Shown: in pieces, positions 1-6,008 of the stretch | Layout: each line of letters begins with the position of its first letter | Position numbering within the stretch: the first letter of the stretch is position 1 | NCBI GenBank assembly: GCA_011526395.1 | Contig: WTHW01000115.1 | Span: forward strand, 1 to 6,008 | Direction of reading: 5' to 3' | Length of the DNA: 6,008 nucleotides | Source of the DNA: Alphaproteobacteria bacterium | GTDB lineage: Bacteria; Pseudomonadota; Alphaproteobacteria; Puniceispirillales; Puniceispirillaceae | The notes under the pieces: generated by a model | The model's database searches: none | Seen by the model: the letters and a program-made list of their open reading frames with translations, nothing else | Told to the model about the DNA's origin: nothing | Program-made: the position numbers and the translations under genes

Positions 1-1226
1 GATGTGCCTGAACCTGCGGCAATACGCTTGCGGCGAGAGGCATTTAGCAAGCCAACAGAGATGCGTTCTTTTTTCGTCATCGCAAGGATAATCGCCTCTT
101 GGCGTTTTAGCATTGAATCGTCCATGCCAGCGGCATTAAGTTGCTTTTGCATTTTTCCAATGCCTGGCAACATGCCCAAAATACCGCTAAGGCCGCCCAT
201 TTTTTTGAGTTGGCGTAGCTGGTTTAGGAAATCATTCATATCGAATTTGCCAGCCGCCATGCGCTTTGCCATGCGCATTGCTTCTTCTTCTTCGATGGCG
301 GCGGCGGCTTTTTCAACAAGCGCAACAACATCGCCCATATCCAAAATACGGCCAGCTAGCCTATCTGGGACAAATTCTTCAAGCGCATCCTGCTTTTCAC
401 CCATACCCACAAATTTTATAGGCATGCCAGTGACATGACGCATAGAGAGCGCCGCACCACCGCGCGAATCACCATCCATTCTGGTGAGTACAATACCTGT
501 CACGCCAACAGCATCATGGAAAGCTTGCGCTGTTTGTACAGCATCTTGACCGGTCAGCGCATCAGCGACCAATAACACCTCATGCGGGTTTGTCGCTTGC
601 TTGATAGCGCGCAATTCATCCATCAGCGCATCATCAATTGACAGACGGCCTGCGGTATCCAAGATGACGACATCATAGGCCTTTAGCTTTGCCATCTGAA
701 GCGCGCGATTGGCGAGCTGTAGCGGTGTTTCAGTATCTGATTCAGGCAAGACCCCTACATCAGCTTGTTCACCAAGCAAGCGCAATTGTTCACGCGCGGC
801 AGGGCGTGTCATGTCCAATGAGGCAACCATGACATTTTTCTTGTGACGCTCTTTTAGGCGCAAAGCGAGCTTACCAGCTGTGGTTGTTTTACCAGAGCCT
901 TGCAGACCTGCCATCAAAATCACAGCTGGGGGCGCAACATCAACTGCCAAAGGTGCGGCATCACCGCCAAGCATCTCAACCAAGCCATCATGAACAATTT
1001 TGATAACTTGCTGGTCAGGGCGCACTGATTTGATAGAGGCCGCGCCAATCGCTTTTTCTTTGATAGAGGCAATGAAATGTTTGGCAACAGGAAGGGATAC
1101 ATCAGCCTCTAGCAAAGCAAGACGGACTTCACGCAACGCTGATTCGACATCAGCTTCGCTAAGAGCGCCTTTCTTTGATAGACCGTCAAAAACGGACTGA
1201 AATTTATCCTTTAACTGGTCAAACAT
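1..1226 (-). CDS. ffh: Signal recognition particle protein Ffh (SRP54 GTPase), 3' end cut by the window
   Basis: Ffh is the protein subunit of the bacterial signal recognition particle. With the SRP RNA it binds signal sequences emerging from the ribosome and docks on FtsY at the membrane. The window encodes 408 residues, reading off its left edge. The N-terminal helical bundle spans about residues 1-100, beginning MFDQLKDKF as in the family. The G domain shows the P-loop GLQGSGKTTT (107-116), DMTRPAAREQL (138-148), DTAGR (190-194), TRMD (248-251, where many families have TKxD) and VGMGEK (273-278). The methionine-rich M domain starts near 300 and includes GGLSGILGMLPGIGKM (344-359) and the RNA-binding SRRKRIAAGSGT (397-408). 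Full-length Ffh is usually about 450-500 residues, so the end of the M domain is missing here. The ATG at 1226 fits the family N-terminus. AGGGG lies 11 bases upstream, a long spacing. The gene follows its partner ftsY on the same strand. Confidence 0.97.
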   Translation of the reverse strand, partial: MFDQLKDKFQSVFDGLSKKGALSEADVESALREVRLALLEADVSLPVAKHFIASIKEKAIGAASIKSVRPDQQVIKIVHDGLVEMLGGDAAPLAVDVAPPAVILMAGLQGSGKTTTAGKLALRLKERHKKNVMVASLDMTRPAAREQLRLLGEQADVGVLPESDTETPLQLANRALQMAKLKAYDVVILDTAGRLSIDDALMDELRAIKQATNPHEVLLVADALTGQDAVQTAQAFHDAVGVTGIVLTRMDGDSRGGAALSMRHVTGMPIKFVGMGEKQDALEEFVPDRLAGRILDMGDVVALVEKAAAAIEEEEAMRMAKRMAAGKFDMNDFLNQLRQLKKMGGLSGILGMLPGIGKMQKQLNAAGMDDSMLKRQEAIILAMTKKERISVGLLNASRRKRIAAGSGT

Positions 1227-1242
1227 ATTTACGTTTACCCCT
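1224..1242 (-). promoter_or_regulatory. Probable ffh ribosome-binding region and start codon
   Basis: The purine run AGGGG (1242-1238) lies 11 bases before the ATG at 1226-1224, with an AT-rich spacer. The spacing is longer than the common 5-9 bases, so initiation may be modest or helped by the unstructured spacer. The frame stays open upstream through two TTG codons, but homology to the Ffh N-terminus supports the ATG. Confidence 0.5.
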
Positions 1243-1287
1243 ATAAATTCATCTTTCAATTCAAACAATTTAGCCAAACGACAAACG

Positions 1288-1318
1288 CGCCCGTGCTCGA
1301 AAACTTCAAGGACGGACG
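1288..1318 (-). repeat. Imperfect inverted repeat, likely RNA hairpin in the ffh leader
   Basis: On the minus strand, CGTCCGT (1318-1312) pairs with ACGGGCG (1294-1288), and CTTGAA (1310-1305) pairs with TTCGAG (1301-1296). The two stems are separated by one C-C mismatch and closed by a three-base loop. All 13 pairs form as minus-strand RNA if two G-U wobbles are allowed. The same two positions become C-A mismatches on the plus strand, which favours a structure in the ffh transcript. A weak T-content tail follows but no T-run, so a terminator is unlikely. Confidence 0.45.
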
Positions 1319-1325
1319 GAACCCG

Positions 1326-1388
1326 CTAGGGTCATGTTGGTCAGCGCAATGTCTGAATATGCAAGCCTTATGGCCTGAAAGACCCTAG
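1326..1388 (-). repeat. 8-bp inverted arms enclosing two small hairpins (three-way junction-like)
   Basis: On the minus strand, CTAGGGTC (1388-1381) is perfectly complementary to GACCCTAG (1333-1326). Between the arms, CAGGCC (1377-1372) pairs with GGCTTG (1367-1362) around an ATAA loop, with one G-U pair. TCAG (1356-1353) pairs with CTGA (1344-1341) around an eight-base loop. Together they can be drawn as a three-way junction. No known riboswitch or leader family is recognised. If transcription starts near 1360 from the candidate promoter, the upstream arm is not transcribed, so the full fold would need read-through from ftsY. Confidence 0.35.
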
Positions 1389-1396
1389 ATTGTCAA
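1367..1396 (-). promoter_or_regulatory. Candidate sigma-70 type promoter for ffh
   Basis: A perfect TTGACA (1396-1391, within CTTGACA) is followed after 18 bases by CATAAG (1372-1367), which matches four of six positions of TATAAT. Transcription would start near 1360 and give ffh a leader of about 135 bases. The -35 box is strong. The -10 is only fair and overlaps the loop of a small inverted repeat. It would let ffh be expressed independently of the dapF-mtaB-ftsY cluster. Confidence 0.45.
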
Positions 1397-1413
1397 GCAT
1401 TTCACGCTTAAAA

Positions 1414-2361
1414 TTACTGGTCCGCCTCATCTTGAGGCACCTCTTCTGGCAAAATGCCAACAAGAGCGGCGGCATATTCTGTGGCGTTGAAGGCTTGCAG
1501 ATCATCTGCCCCTTCGCCAACACCCACCATATGAAGTGGTAAGCCAAAATCATCCCCAAGCGCGATGACAATGCCGCCTTTAGCTGAGCCATCAAGCTTT
1601 GTGATAATCATACCTGTGAGCGCGGCGGCTTGTTGGAAGGCTTTTGTTTGGGCAATCGCGTTTTGTCCCACAGTCCCATCAAGCACAATGATAGAATCAT
1701 GAGGCGCAGTTTCATCAAATTTGCCAATAACACGGTGAATCTTTGCTAATTCATCCATCAATTCAGAGCGATTTTGTAGGCGCCCTGCTGTATCAATGAT
1801 CAGAATATCTGTGCCATTTTCATGTGCTTGTTCCATCGCGCGGTACGCCAATGCTGCCGCATCACCGCCTGCCTCGCCAGTGATGACAGGGGTATCTGTG
1901 CGAAGGCCCCAGCCTTGTAATTGTTCAGTTGCTGCCGCACGAAATGTATCACCAGCCGCTAGCATCACTGACTTGCCATCATCTTGGAATTTGCGCGCAA
2001 GCTTGCCGCAAGTTGTTGTTTTGCCAGAGCCGTTGACACCTACAAGCAAAATCACATGAGGCTTGTTATCTGATGAGGTGATAAGCGGCTTTTCCATCGC
2101 GGTGAGCTTGTCACGCAAAAGGCCAGCCAAAGCGGCGCGCCATTTATCAGCATCTGGTTCGCCATCAAATTTGATTTTCGATAAATCTTGGGCAATCGCC
2201 ATCGCCGTGCGTGGCCCAATATCAGAAGCGATCAGCGCATCTTCAAGCTCTTCGAGTGAGGAGGCATCAATCTTTTTAGATGTGAACAGACCTGTGAGAG
2301 AGGAGGTCATTTTGCTTGAAGATTTTTTCAAGCCATCTGTTAATTTGCGAAACCAGCTCAT
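1414..2361 (-). CDS. ftsY: Signal recognition particle receptor FtsY
   Basis: FtsY is the membrane-associated GTPase that receives the SRP-ribosome complex and hands it to the Sec translocon. The protein has 315 residues. It starts with a short basic amphipathic segment, MSWFRKLTDGLKK, the kind used for membrane contact. The N bundle covers about 20-95. The G domain carries GVNGSGKTTT (108-117), GDTFRAAATEQL (137-148), DTAGR (190-194), DGTVGQNA (228-235), TKLD (254-257) and GVGEGADDLQAF (280-291). There is no long acidic A domain of the E. coli type. The ATG overlaps the mtaB stop by four bases (ATGA), and AGGA sits five bases upstream. It is the last gene of the dapF-mtaB-ftsY cluster and is followed by ffh. 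Confidence 0.97.
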   Translation of the reverse strand: MSWFRKLTDGLKKSSSKMTSSLTGLFTSKKIDASSLEELEDALIASDIGPRTAMAIAQDLSKIKFDGEPDADKWRAALAGLLRDKLTAMEKPLITSSDNKPHVILLVGVNGSGKTTTCGKLARKFQDDGKSVMLAAGDTFRAAATEQLQGWGLRTDTPVITGEAGGDAAALAYRAMEQAHENGTDILIIDTAGRLQNRSELMDELAKIHRVIGKFDETAPHDSIIVLDGTVGQNAIAQTKAFQQAAALTGMIITKLDGSAKGGIVIALGDDFGLPLHMVGVGEGADDLQAFNATEYAAALVGILPEEVPQDEADQ

Positions 2362-3650
2362 GACAGTCCTGTTATATCATTTTTCGTTTGTGGTGTGACG
2401 ATAAGATTATCGCCATCGCGGCCTGTGATGGTCACATTCAAAATATCACCTGCGTTATATAAGGTATCACTTTTGATAATTGCCTTGGTGAAATTGCGCA
2501 AATGACCTTGATTGCCTGCTTCTAGGAGTATTTCATCTGTTTTGCCAATATGGGCATCAAGTGTTTGGTGAAGTAGTTTTTTGCCAAGTTCACGCAAATC
2601 ACGAGAGCGCGCCTTGATAATCTTGCCATCAATTTGTGGCAATTTTGCCGCTGGCGTACCTTCACGTGGTGAATAGCCAAATACATGAAGTAAGGGGATA
2701 TGACATGCCTCTATCAAGGCAAGGCTGTTTTGATGAGCGCTGTCATCTTCTGTTGGGAAGCCGGCTATCATATCTGCCCCAAAGACCACGTCAGGGCGCA
2801 GGCGGCGCGCTTCATCAACAAAGCGGGTGATATCACGTGCGAGATGACGGCGCTTCATGCGTTTCAAGATAAGATCATCACCATGTTGCACAGATAAATG
2901 CAAATGAGGCATCAAGCGCGCTTCGGTTGCGATCGCATCCATAAGCTGGTGATCAGGCTCGGCCGGGTCGATAGATGATAGGCGCAAGCGCGGCAGTTCA
3001 GGCACAAATTTTAAAATCTGTTTTACCAAATGACCCAAGCGCGGCTGGTTTGGCAAATCATGCCCCCAGCTGGTGATATCAACACCTGTTAAGACAACTT
3101 CATTCGTACCGTTAGCCACAAGCTTTTGCACTGATTCAATCACAGCCCCGACACCAACAGATCGTGATGGCCCTCTGCCATAGGGGATGATGCAGAAGGT
3201 GCAACGATGATCACACCCTTGCTGAACTTGCAAGAACGCTCTGGTATGGTCATCAAATTCATCCACAAAATGGCTCGCTGTCTCGCGGATGGTCATCACA
3301 TCACTGACATGAACAGGCGATAGCATACCTTGTTCAAGTGATTGCCAGCTGGCTGTTTCAAGCTTGTCATGATTGCCGACCACAAAATCGACTTCTGGCA
3401 AATCTGACCATGCGGCGGGGTTAATTTGCGCGGCGCACCCTGTGACGATGATTTTGGCATCAGGGCGCTCTTTGCGCCATTTTCGAATAGATTGGCGTGC
3501 TTGTTTTTCAGCCTCTGAAGTGACAGCGCAGGTATTAAAGATAATTGCATCATTCAAGCCAGCTTCTGCTGCCTTGTCACGCATCACCTCTGATTCCCAA
3601 ATATTTAGCCGGCATCCAAAGGTTTCAATCTGTGGTCGGTTGGCACTCAT
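2358..3650 (-). CDS. mtaB: tRNA t6A37 methylthiotransferase MtaB (radical SAM)
   Basis: MtaB adds a methylthio group to N6-threonylcarbamoyladenosine at position 37 of ANN-decoding tRNAs, giving ms2t6A. The protein has 430 residues. The N-terminal MTTase domain has the three cluster cysteines C13 (FGCRLN), C41 (FNTCAVT) and C72 (VTGCAAQ). The radical SAM domain has CDHRCTFC, with C146, C150 and C153, followed by PYGRGPSRS. HLSVQHGDDLILKRMKRRH (251-269) and GADMIAGFPTE (291-301) are further family signatures, and a small TRAM-like domain occupies roughly the last 65 residues. GCRLN and the t6A-enzyme style of the radical SAM motif favour MtaB over MiaB or RimO. The start overlaps the dapF stop by ATGA. 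No clear Shine-Dalgarno sequence precedes it, so translation probably depends on dapF. Confidence 0.93.
   Translation of the reverse strand: MSANRPQIETFGCRLNIWESEVMRDKAAEAGLNDAIIFNTCAVTSEAEKQARQSIRKWRKERPDAKIIVTGCAAQINPAAWSDLPEVDFVVGNHDKLETASWQSLEQGMLSPVHVSDVMTIRETASHFVDEFDDHTRAFLQVQQGCDHRCTFCIIPYGRGPSRSVGVGAVIESVQKLVANGTNEVVLTGVDITSWGHDLPNQPRLGHLVKQILKFVPELPRLRLSSIDPAEPDHQLMDAIATEARLMPHLHLSVQHGDDLILKRMKRRHLARDITRFVDEARRLRPDVVFGADMIAGFPTEDDSAHQNSLALIEACHIPLLHVFGYSPREGTPAAKLPQIDGKIIKARSRDLRELGKKLLHQTLDAHIGKTDEILLEAGNQGHLRNFTKAIIKSDTLYNAGDILNVTITGRDGDNLIVTPQTKNDITGLS
2359..2370 (-). promoter_or_regulatory. ftsY ribosome-binding site inside the mtaB 3' end
   Basis: AGGA (2370-2367) lies five bases before the ftsY ATG (2361-2359), within the last codons of mtaB. 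The ATGA overlap combined with this site supports both re-initiation by ribosomes finishing mtaB and direct initiation. Confidence 0.6.
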
Positions 3651-4528
3651 GAGGTTTGTTCAGCCTGTTGTGCGGCATGAAATGCCGTTGCGATCGCGCC
3701 TGATAGCGTGCCAGCAAAGCTGGTTGCGACAGGCCCTTTCATCATTACGCGCCCTTCAGGCGTGCCATCATCATGCCAGCGTATAAATAATGAGCCGCCA
3801 TCAAGCACAATTTCAGTTGAACGGCTTGCAAGCCCTTTGCGATGTGCCGCCACACCAACGGCGCAAGCACCTGAGCCGCAGGCGCTGGTAATGCCAACAC
3901 CGCGTTCGAAAACGCGCATTCTGATTTTATCAGGTGAGATGATATGAGCAAAAGAGACATTAACGCCCTCTGGGAAGAGCGCGTATCTTTCAAGAGCGGC
4001 GCCGCGTTCTGCCACATTCACCGCATCTGCATCATCAACAAATAAGACAGCATGCGGGTTGCCCATATTCACACCGACAGCTGTGATATCTTCAAGAGGT
4101 GAGAGGTCGATGGCAAGCGTATCAGATGGGTGAGATAATGGTATCTCGTCCCATGAGAGGCGGGCAGGACCCATATCAACTTCAATGAGATCATCACTGG
4201 CAGAGGCATGAAGATGACCAGCTGATGTTTCGATTGTCACAGCCTTTTTGCCAGTCTCAGACATAATCAGACTTGCCACACAGCGTGTGCCGTTGCCGCA
4301 AGCGCCTGTATGACTGCCATCTTGATTACGCATATCAAGATAGAGATCACCGCCATCACGGCTATCGCGCAAAATCATGATTTGGTCACACCCAATGCCA
4401 AGCCGCCTATCAGCCACAAGGCGCGCGGTTTCACCATCAAGCACCATATTATGCAAGTTGCTAGAGGCTCTGGCATCAAAGACAATAAAATCATTGCCTA
4501 GGCCGTGCATTTTTAAAAAGGGTATCAT
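3647..4528 (-). CDS. dapF: Diaminopimelate epimerase DapF
   Basis: DapF is a cofactor-independent enzyme that converts LL- to meso-diaminopimelate, the precursor of lysine and of the peptidoglycan cross-link. From the chosen start the protein has 293 residues, slightly longer than the usual 275-280 because of an alanine-rich C-terminal tail. The N-terminus is MIPFLKMHGLGNDF. The two catalytic cysteines are C77 (TGACGNGTRC) and C217 (ITSACGSGACA). GVNMGNPHA (152-160) and FERGVGIT (207-214) line the active site. An ATG at 4531 lies directly before the chosen ATG at 4528. AAGGG is five bases from the second and only two from the first. A TTG at 4567 would add 13 residues but lacks a ribosome-binding site and family similarity. 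The stop overlaps mtaB. Confidence 0.95.
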   Translation of the reverse strand: MIPFLKMHGLGNDFIVFDARASSNLHNMVLDGETARLVADRRLGIGCDQIMILRDSRDGGDLYLDMRNQDGSHTGACGNGTRCVASLIMSETGKKAVTIETSAGHLHASASDDLIEVDMGPARLSWDEIPLSHPSDTLAIDLSPLEDITAVGVNMGNPHAVLFVDDADAVNVAERGAALERYALFPEGVNVSFAHIISPDKIRMRVFERGVGITSACGSGACAVGVAAHRKGLASRSTEIVLDGGSLFIRWHDDGTPEGRVMMKGPVATSFAGTLSGAIATAFHAAQQAEQTS

Positions 4529-4572
4529 CATGGCCCTTGTTATAACAAAGATTTCAAAAAAACCCAATCACT
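4526..4572 (-). promoter_or_regulatory. Candidate dapF promoter with very short leader, palindrome and ribosome-binding site
   Basis: On the minus strand, TTGGGT (4567-4562) is followed after 17 bases by TATAAC (4544-4539), a five-of-six match to the -10 consensus. The -35 is weak, with three of six matches. A start seven or eight bases downstream would fall almost on the paired ATG codons at 4531/4528, giving a leaderless or nearly leaderless transcript. The perfect 12-bp palindrome TTGTTATAACAA (4537-4548) covers the -10 box and could be an operator. AAGGG (4538-4534) would serve as ribosome-binding site for longer transcripts. Confidence 0.35.
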
Positions 4573-4593
4573 GGGCGTAGTCTGGTATCAGGG

Positions 4594-4606
4594 CGCTAGT
4601 CTAGCG
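4594..4606. repeat. 13-bp palindrome across the xth stop codon
   Basis: CGCTAG and CTAGCG flank a single central base, with the xth TAG stop inside. As RNA it gives at most a five-base stem with a three-base loop. No T-run follows, so it is not a convincing terminator. It may be chance, or a weak transcript-end structure or binding site. Confidence 0.3.
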
Positions 4607-5375
4607 TGATTGATATTGGCACATGATCTGATGGTTTTTCCCAACCGCGTGCCTCGCTGAAAATCTCAGCGCCTGATACGTTAGACGCTATATCGTTACT
4701 GACGAAGATATGATCAAGACGTCTGCCACGATTACTTGCTAGATAATCACGCGCACGATAAGACCACCAGCTATATAATATCTCATCAGGTCCAAAATAA
4801 GAGCGCATTGCATCTGTCCAGCCGCCTTTTTCAATCAGCTGAAGTAGATTTTCACGCTCAATATCTGTGTGGCTGACAACATTTTTCAGCTGTTTTGTTG
4901 ACCAGACATCTTCGGCAAGGGGGGCGATATTTAAATCACCGACCATCACTGATTTTTGCGGCTTTTGTTTGGCAAAATAACTTGTGACCTCATCTACAAA
5001 ATCAAGCTTGTGACCGAATTTTGGATTAATCTCGCGATTTGGCTCATCACCGCCGGCTGGAATATAAAAATTATGGATACGCACGCCATTTGCAACAGCG
5101 CTGATATGGCGACAATCTTCTTTACCTGCCCAATATTCAAATTGGATATCATCAAGTGGTATGCGTGATATGATAGCAACCCCATTATAGGATTTCTCAC
5201 CGCGATAGGCTTGATAACCATAGCCAAGATCAGCAATCGCTTGTTCTGGATAATCTGTATCTTGGCATTTTGTTTCCTGAAGACAGATCACATCACAATC
5301 AACTTTGCGAATAACCTGTTCCAATAAAGGAAGGCGCAGACGGACTGAGTTAATATTCCAGCTTGTTATTTTCAT
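4596..5375 (-). CDS. xth: Exodeoxyribonuclease III (AP endonuclease)
   Basis: This is an Mg-dependent enzyme of the endonuclease/exonuclease/phosphatase fold. It cuts DNA at abasic sites and removes 3' blocks during base excision repair in the cytoplasm. The protein has 259 residues, close to the usual 260-270. Catalytic residues are in their expected places: N7 (WNINS), E34 (LQETK), Y104 (FYIPAGGD), D147 and N149 (GDLNIAP), D221 (RRLDHIF), and D250 with H251 (SDHVPI). SWWSYRARD (202-210) is the usual substrate-side loop. The start MKITSWNINSVR matches the family, with a weak GAAG ribosome-binding site upstream. It lies 30 bp after lolA, an order common in alphaproteobacteria, and is probably co-transcribed with it. 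The gap to dapF is about 67 bp. Confidence 0.96.
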   Translation of the reverse strand: MKITSWNINSVRLRLPLLEQVIRKVDCDVICLQETKCQDTDYPEQAIADLGYGYQAYRGEKSYNGVAIISRIPLDDIQFEYWAGKEDCRHISAVANGVRIHNFYIPAGGDEPNREINPKFGHKLDFVDEVTSYFAKQKPQKSVMVGDLNIAPLAEDVWSTKQLKNVVSHTDIERENLLQLIEKGGWTDAMRSYFGPDEILYSWWSYRARDYLASNRGRRLDHIFVSNDIASNVSGAEIFSEARGWEKPSDHVPISITLD

Positions 5376-5405
5376 GTGATATCTTCTTATCTTGCGAAAA
5401 GGGGG

Positions 5406-6008
5406 TTAATTATCATCACTTTGAGGTGATGCATAAGGTGGCAGGGTGAATAGAAAATTGCTAAAGCTTTCGCCAAATTGTGGGTTTTGCAATGTGACTT
5501 TTGTTGTCACCCCAACAGCATCTTCGATAATCCAGCGACGTAGCATAAAGGGGGTTTCACTAAATTCTAGGGTCAGGCTCCCTGCGGCTTCGCCTGTCTC
5601 TTGGATGAGTGTGATGGATGCCACACCTTTTTCCAATTTGGTGGTGGTTTTAAATTTTTTAGACCGAAGCTGGATATCTTCTTTTAGCATAGGCGCGAAA
5701 GGTGTTGAGCCAATCGGATAGCTGTTTACACGCTTGTCTTTTCCTTCATCAACATGAAGCCAGCTTTGAGATACGATGAGCGCCAATTTAGCATCACCAT
5801 CATATTGCAACCTCATCTGTGAGGGGCGGCGCATATATAAGGTGCCTGTTGCGACATTACCATCACTAGAGATTTGCGTGAAATCAGCGCGCAAGGTAGT
5901 GATTTTTTCAAACCATCTTTCAGCCTTTGTAATAATCTCTTGTGAGGTTGCAGTTTGTGCATAAGCTGGCGCCAATCCCAAGACGCAGAACATCACAAGC
6001 AAAGCACC
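5406..6008 (-). CDS. lolA: Outer-membrane lipoprotein carrier protein LolA, 5' end cut by the window
   Basis: LolA is the periplasmic chaperone that takes lipoproteins released by LolCDE and carries them to the outer membrane. The frame is open to the right edge and encodes 200 residues. The visible start is the hydrophobic core of a signal peptide ending in an AYA-QT cleavage site. The basic n-region is missing, so the true start lies outside the window, and the internal TTG or ATG near 6000 are unlikely starts. The mature part shows the LolA pattern: an early helix (AERWFEKITTLRADFTQ), GTLYMRRPSQMRLQYD with the conserved RP, and alternating beta strands through FLFTLPP near the end. Sequence conservation in this family is low, so the call rests on the overall pattern, the signal peptide and the neighbouring xth. 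The upstream gene is not visible; in many alphaproteobacteria it is ftsK. Confidence 0.9.
   Translation of the reverse strand, partial: GALLVMFCVLGLAPAYAQTATSQEIITKAERWFEKITTLRADFTQISSDGNVATGTLYMRRPSQMRLQYDGDAKLALIVSQSWLHVDEGKDKRVNSYPIGSTPFAPMLKEDIQLRSKKFKTTTKLEKGVASITLIQETGEAAGSLTLEFSETPFMLRRWIIEDAVGVTTKVTLQNPQFGESFSNFLFTLPPYASPQSDDN

Larger units (their letters stand above)
1227..1413 (-). other. ftsY-ffh intergenic region / ffh leader
   Basis: This 187-bp non-coding stretch is the longest in the window. Read on the minus strand from ftsY toward ffh it contains: a weak hairpin just after the ftsY stop (arms 1411-1406 and 1398-1393); a TTGACA box; a pair of 8-bp inverted arms enclosing two small hairpins (1326-1388); a longer imperfect hairpin (1288-1318); and the ffh ribosome-binding region. 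No T-run follows any hairpin, so I see no Rho-independent terminator, and read-through from ftsY into ffh is possible. I do not see the conserved GGAAG-type tip of SRP RNA, so this is not a recognisable ffs gene. Confidence 0.6.

Noticed and set aside
4..438. Plus-strand open frame of 144 codons at the left edge
   Set aside because: It is antisense to ffh, whose M-domain motifs are unmistakable. The predicted product is low-complexity serine/alanine/proline-rich, as expected of a shadow frame.
1029..1066. 12-bp direct repeat within ffh (GCCTCTATCAAA twice on the minus strand)
   Set aside because: It encodes similar ASIK residues in a helix and shows no wider repeat structure. It is most likely chance.
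1288..1318. Hairpin considered as a Rho-independent terminator of ftsY
   Set aside because: No run of T follows the stem on the minus strand (the tail is CGTTTGTCGTTTGG), and it lies about 100 bases after the ftsY stop within the presumed ffh leader.
1227..1413. Intergenic region considered as the SRP RNA gene (ffs), because it lies between ftsY and ffh
   Set aside because: The conserved SRP RNA tip sequence (GGAAG/AGCAG elements) is not present on either strand.
3373..3786. Plus-strand open frame of 137 codons
   Set aside because: It runs antisense across the mtaB 5' end and dapF 3' end, has no recognisable motif and no clear ribosome-binding site.
4529..4567. TTG start for dapF at 4567, adding 13 residues
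   Set aside because: There is no ribosome-binding site before it, the extra residues are not family-like, and it would overlap the candidate promoter.

Overview
This is an ordinary chromosomal housekeeping segment, most likely from an alphaproteobacterium. All six recognisable genes lie on the minus strand and none is broken. In transcription order (high to low coordinates) they are: lolA (5' end outside the window), xth, dapF, mtaB, ftsY and ffh (3' end outside the window). The placement rests on protein style: the alphaproteobacterial form of ExoIII, the TRMD motif in Ffh, an FtsY with no long acidic A domain, and the lolA-xth and dapF-mtaB-ftsY gene orders. Base composition looks moderate, with many AT-rich codons, which would suit a marine lineage such as SAR116. 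That finer placement is a guess.

Layout. Positions 6008-5406 hold lolA, the periplasmic lipoprotein chaperone. A 30-bp gap separates it from xth (5375-4596), a DNA repair nuclease. A gap of about 67 bp then carries a candidate promoter and leads into a tight cluster: dapF (lysine and peptidoglycan precursor synthesis), mtaB (tRNA modification) and ftsY (SRP receptor). Each of these three overlaps the next by an ATGA stop/start, so they are probably co-transcribed and translationally coupled. The longest non-coding stretch, 1227-1413 (187 bp), separates ftsY from ffh. It holds a TTGACA promoter candidate, several inverted repeats that fold better as minus-strand RNA than as plus-strand RNA, and the ffh ribosome-binding region.

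Functional links. FtsY and Ffh are the two partner GTPases of co-translational membrane targeting and sit next to each other on one strand. DapF and LolA both serve the envelope (meso-diaminopimelate supply and lipoprotein sorting). MtaB and Xth are general housekeeping.

I found no mobile element, CRISPR array, tRNA, rRNA, phage gene or defence system, and no convincing Rho-independent terminator. The only parts not explained by known genes are the ffh leader and, less so, the very short dapF leader. I see no evidence for an undescribed protein system here.
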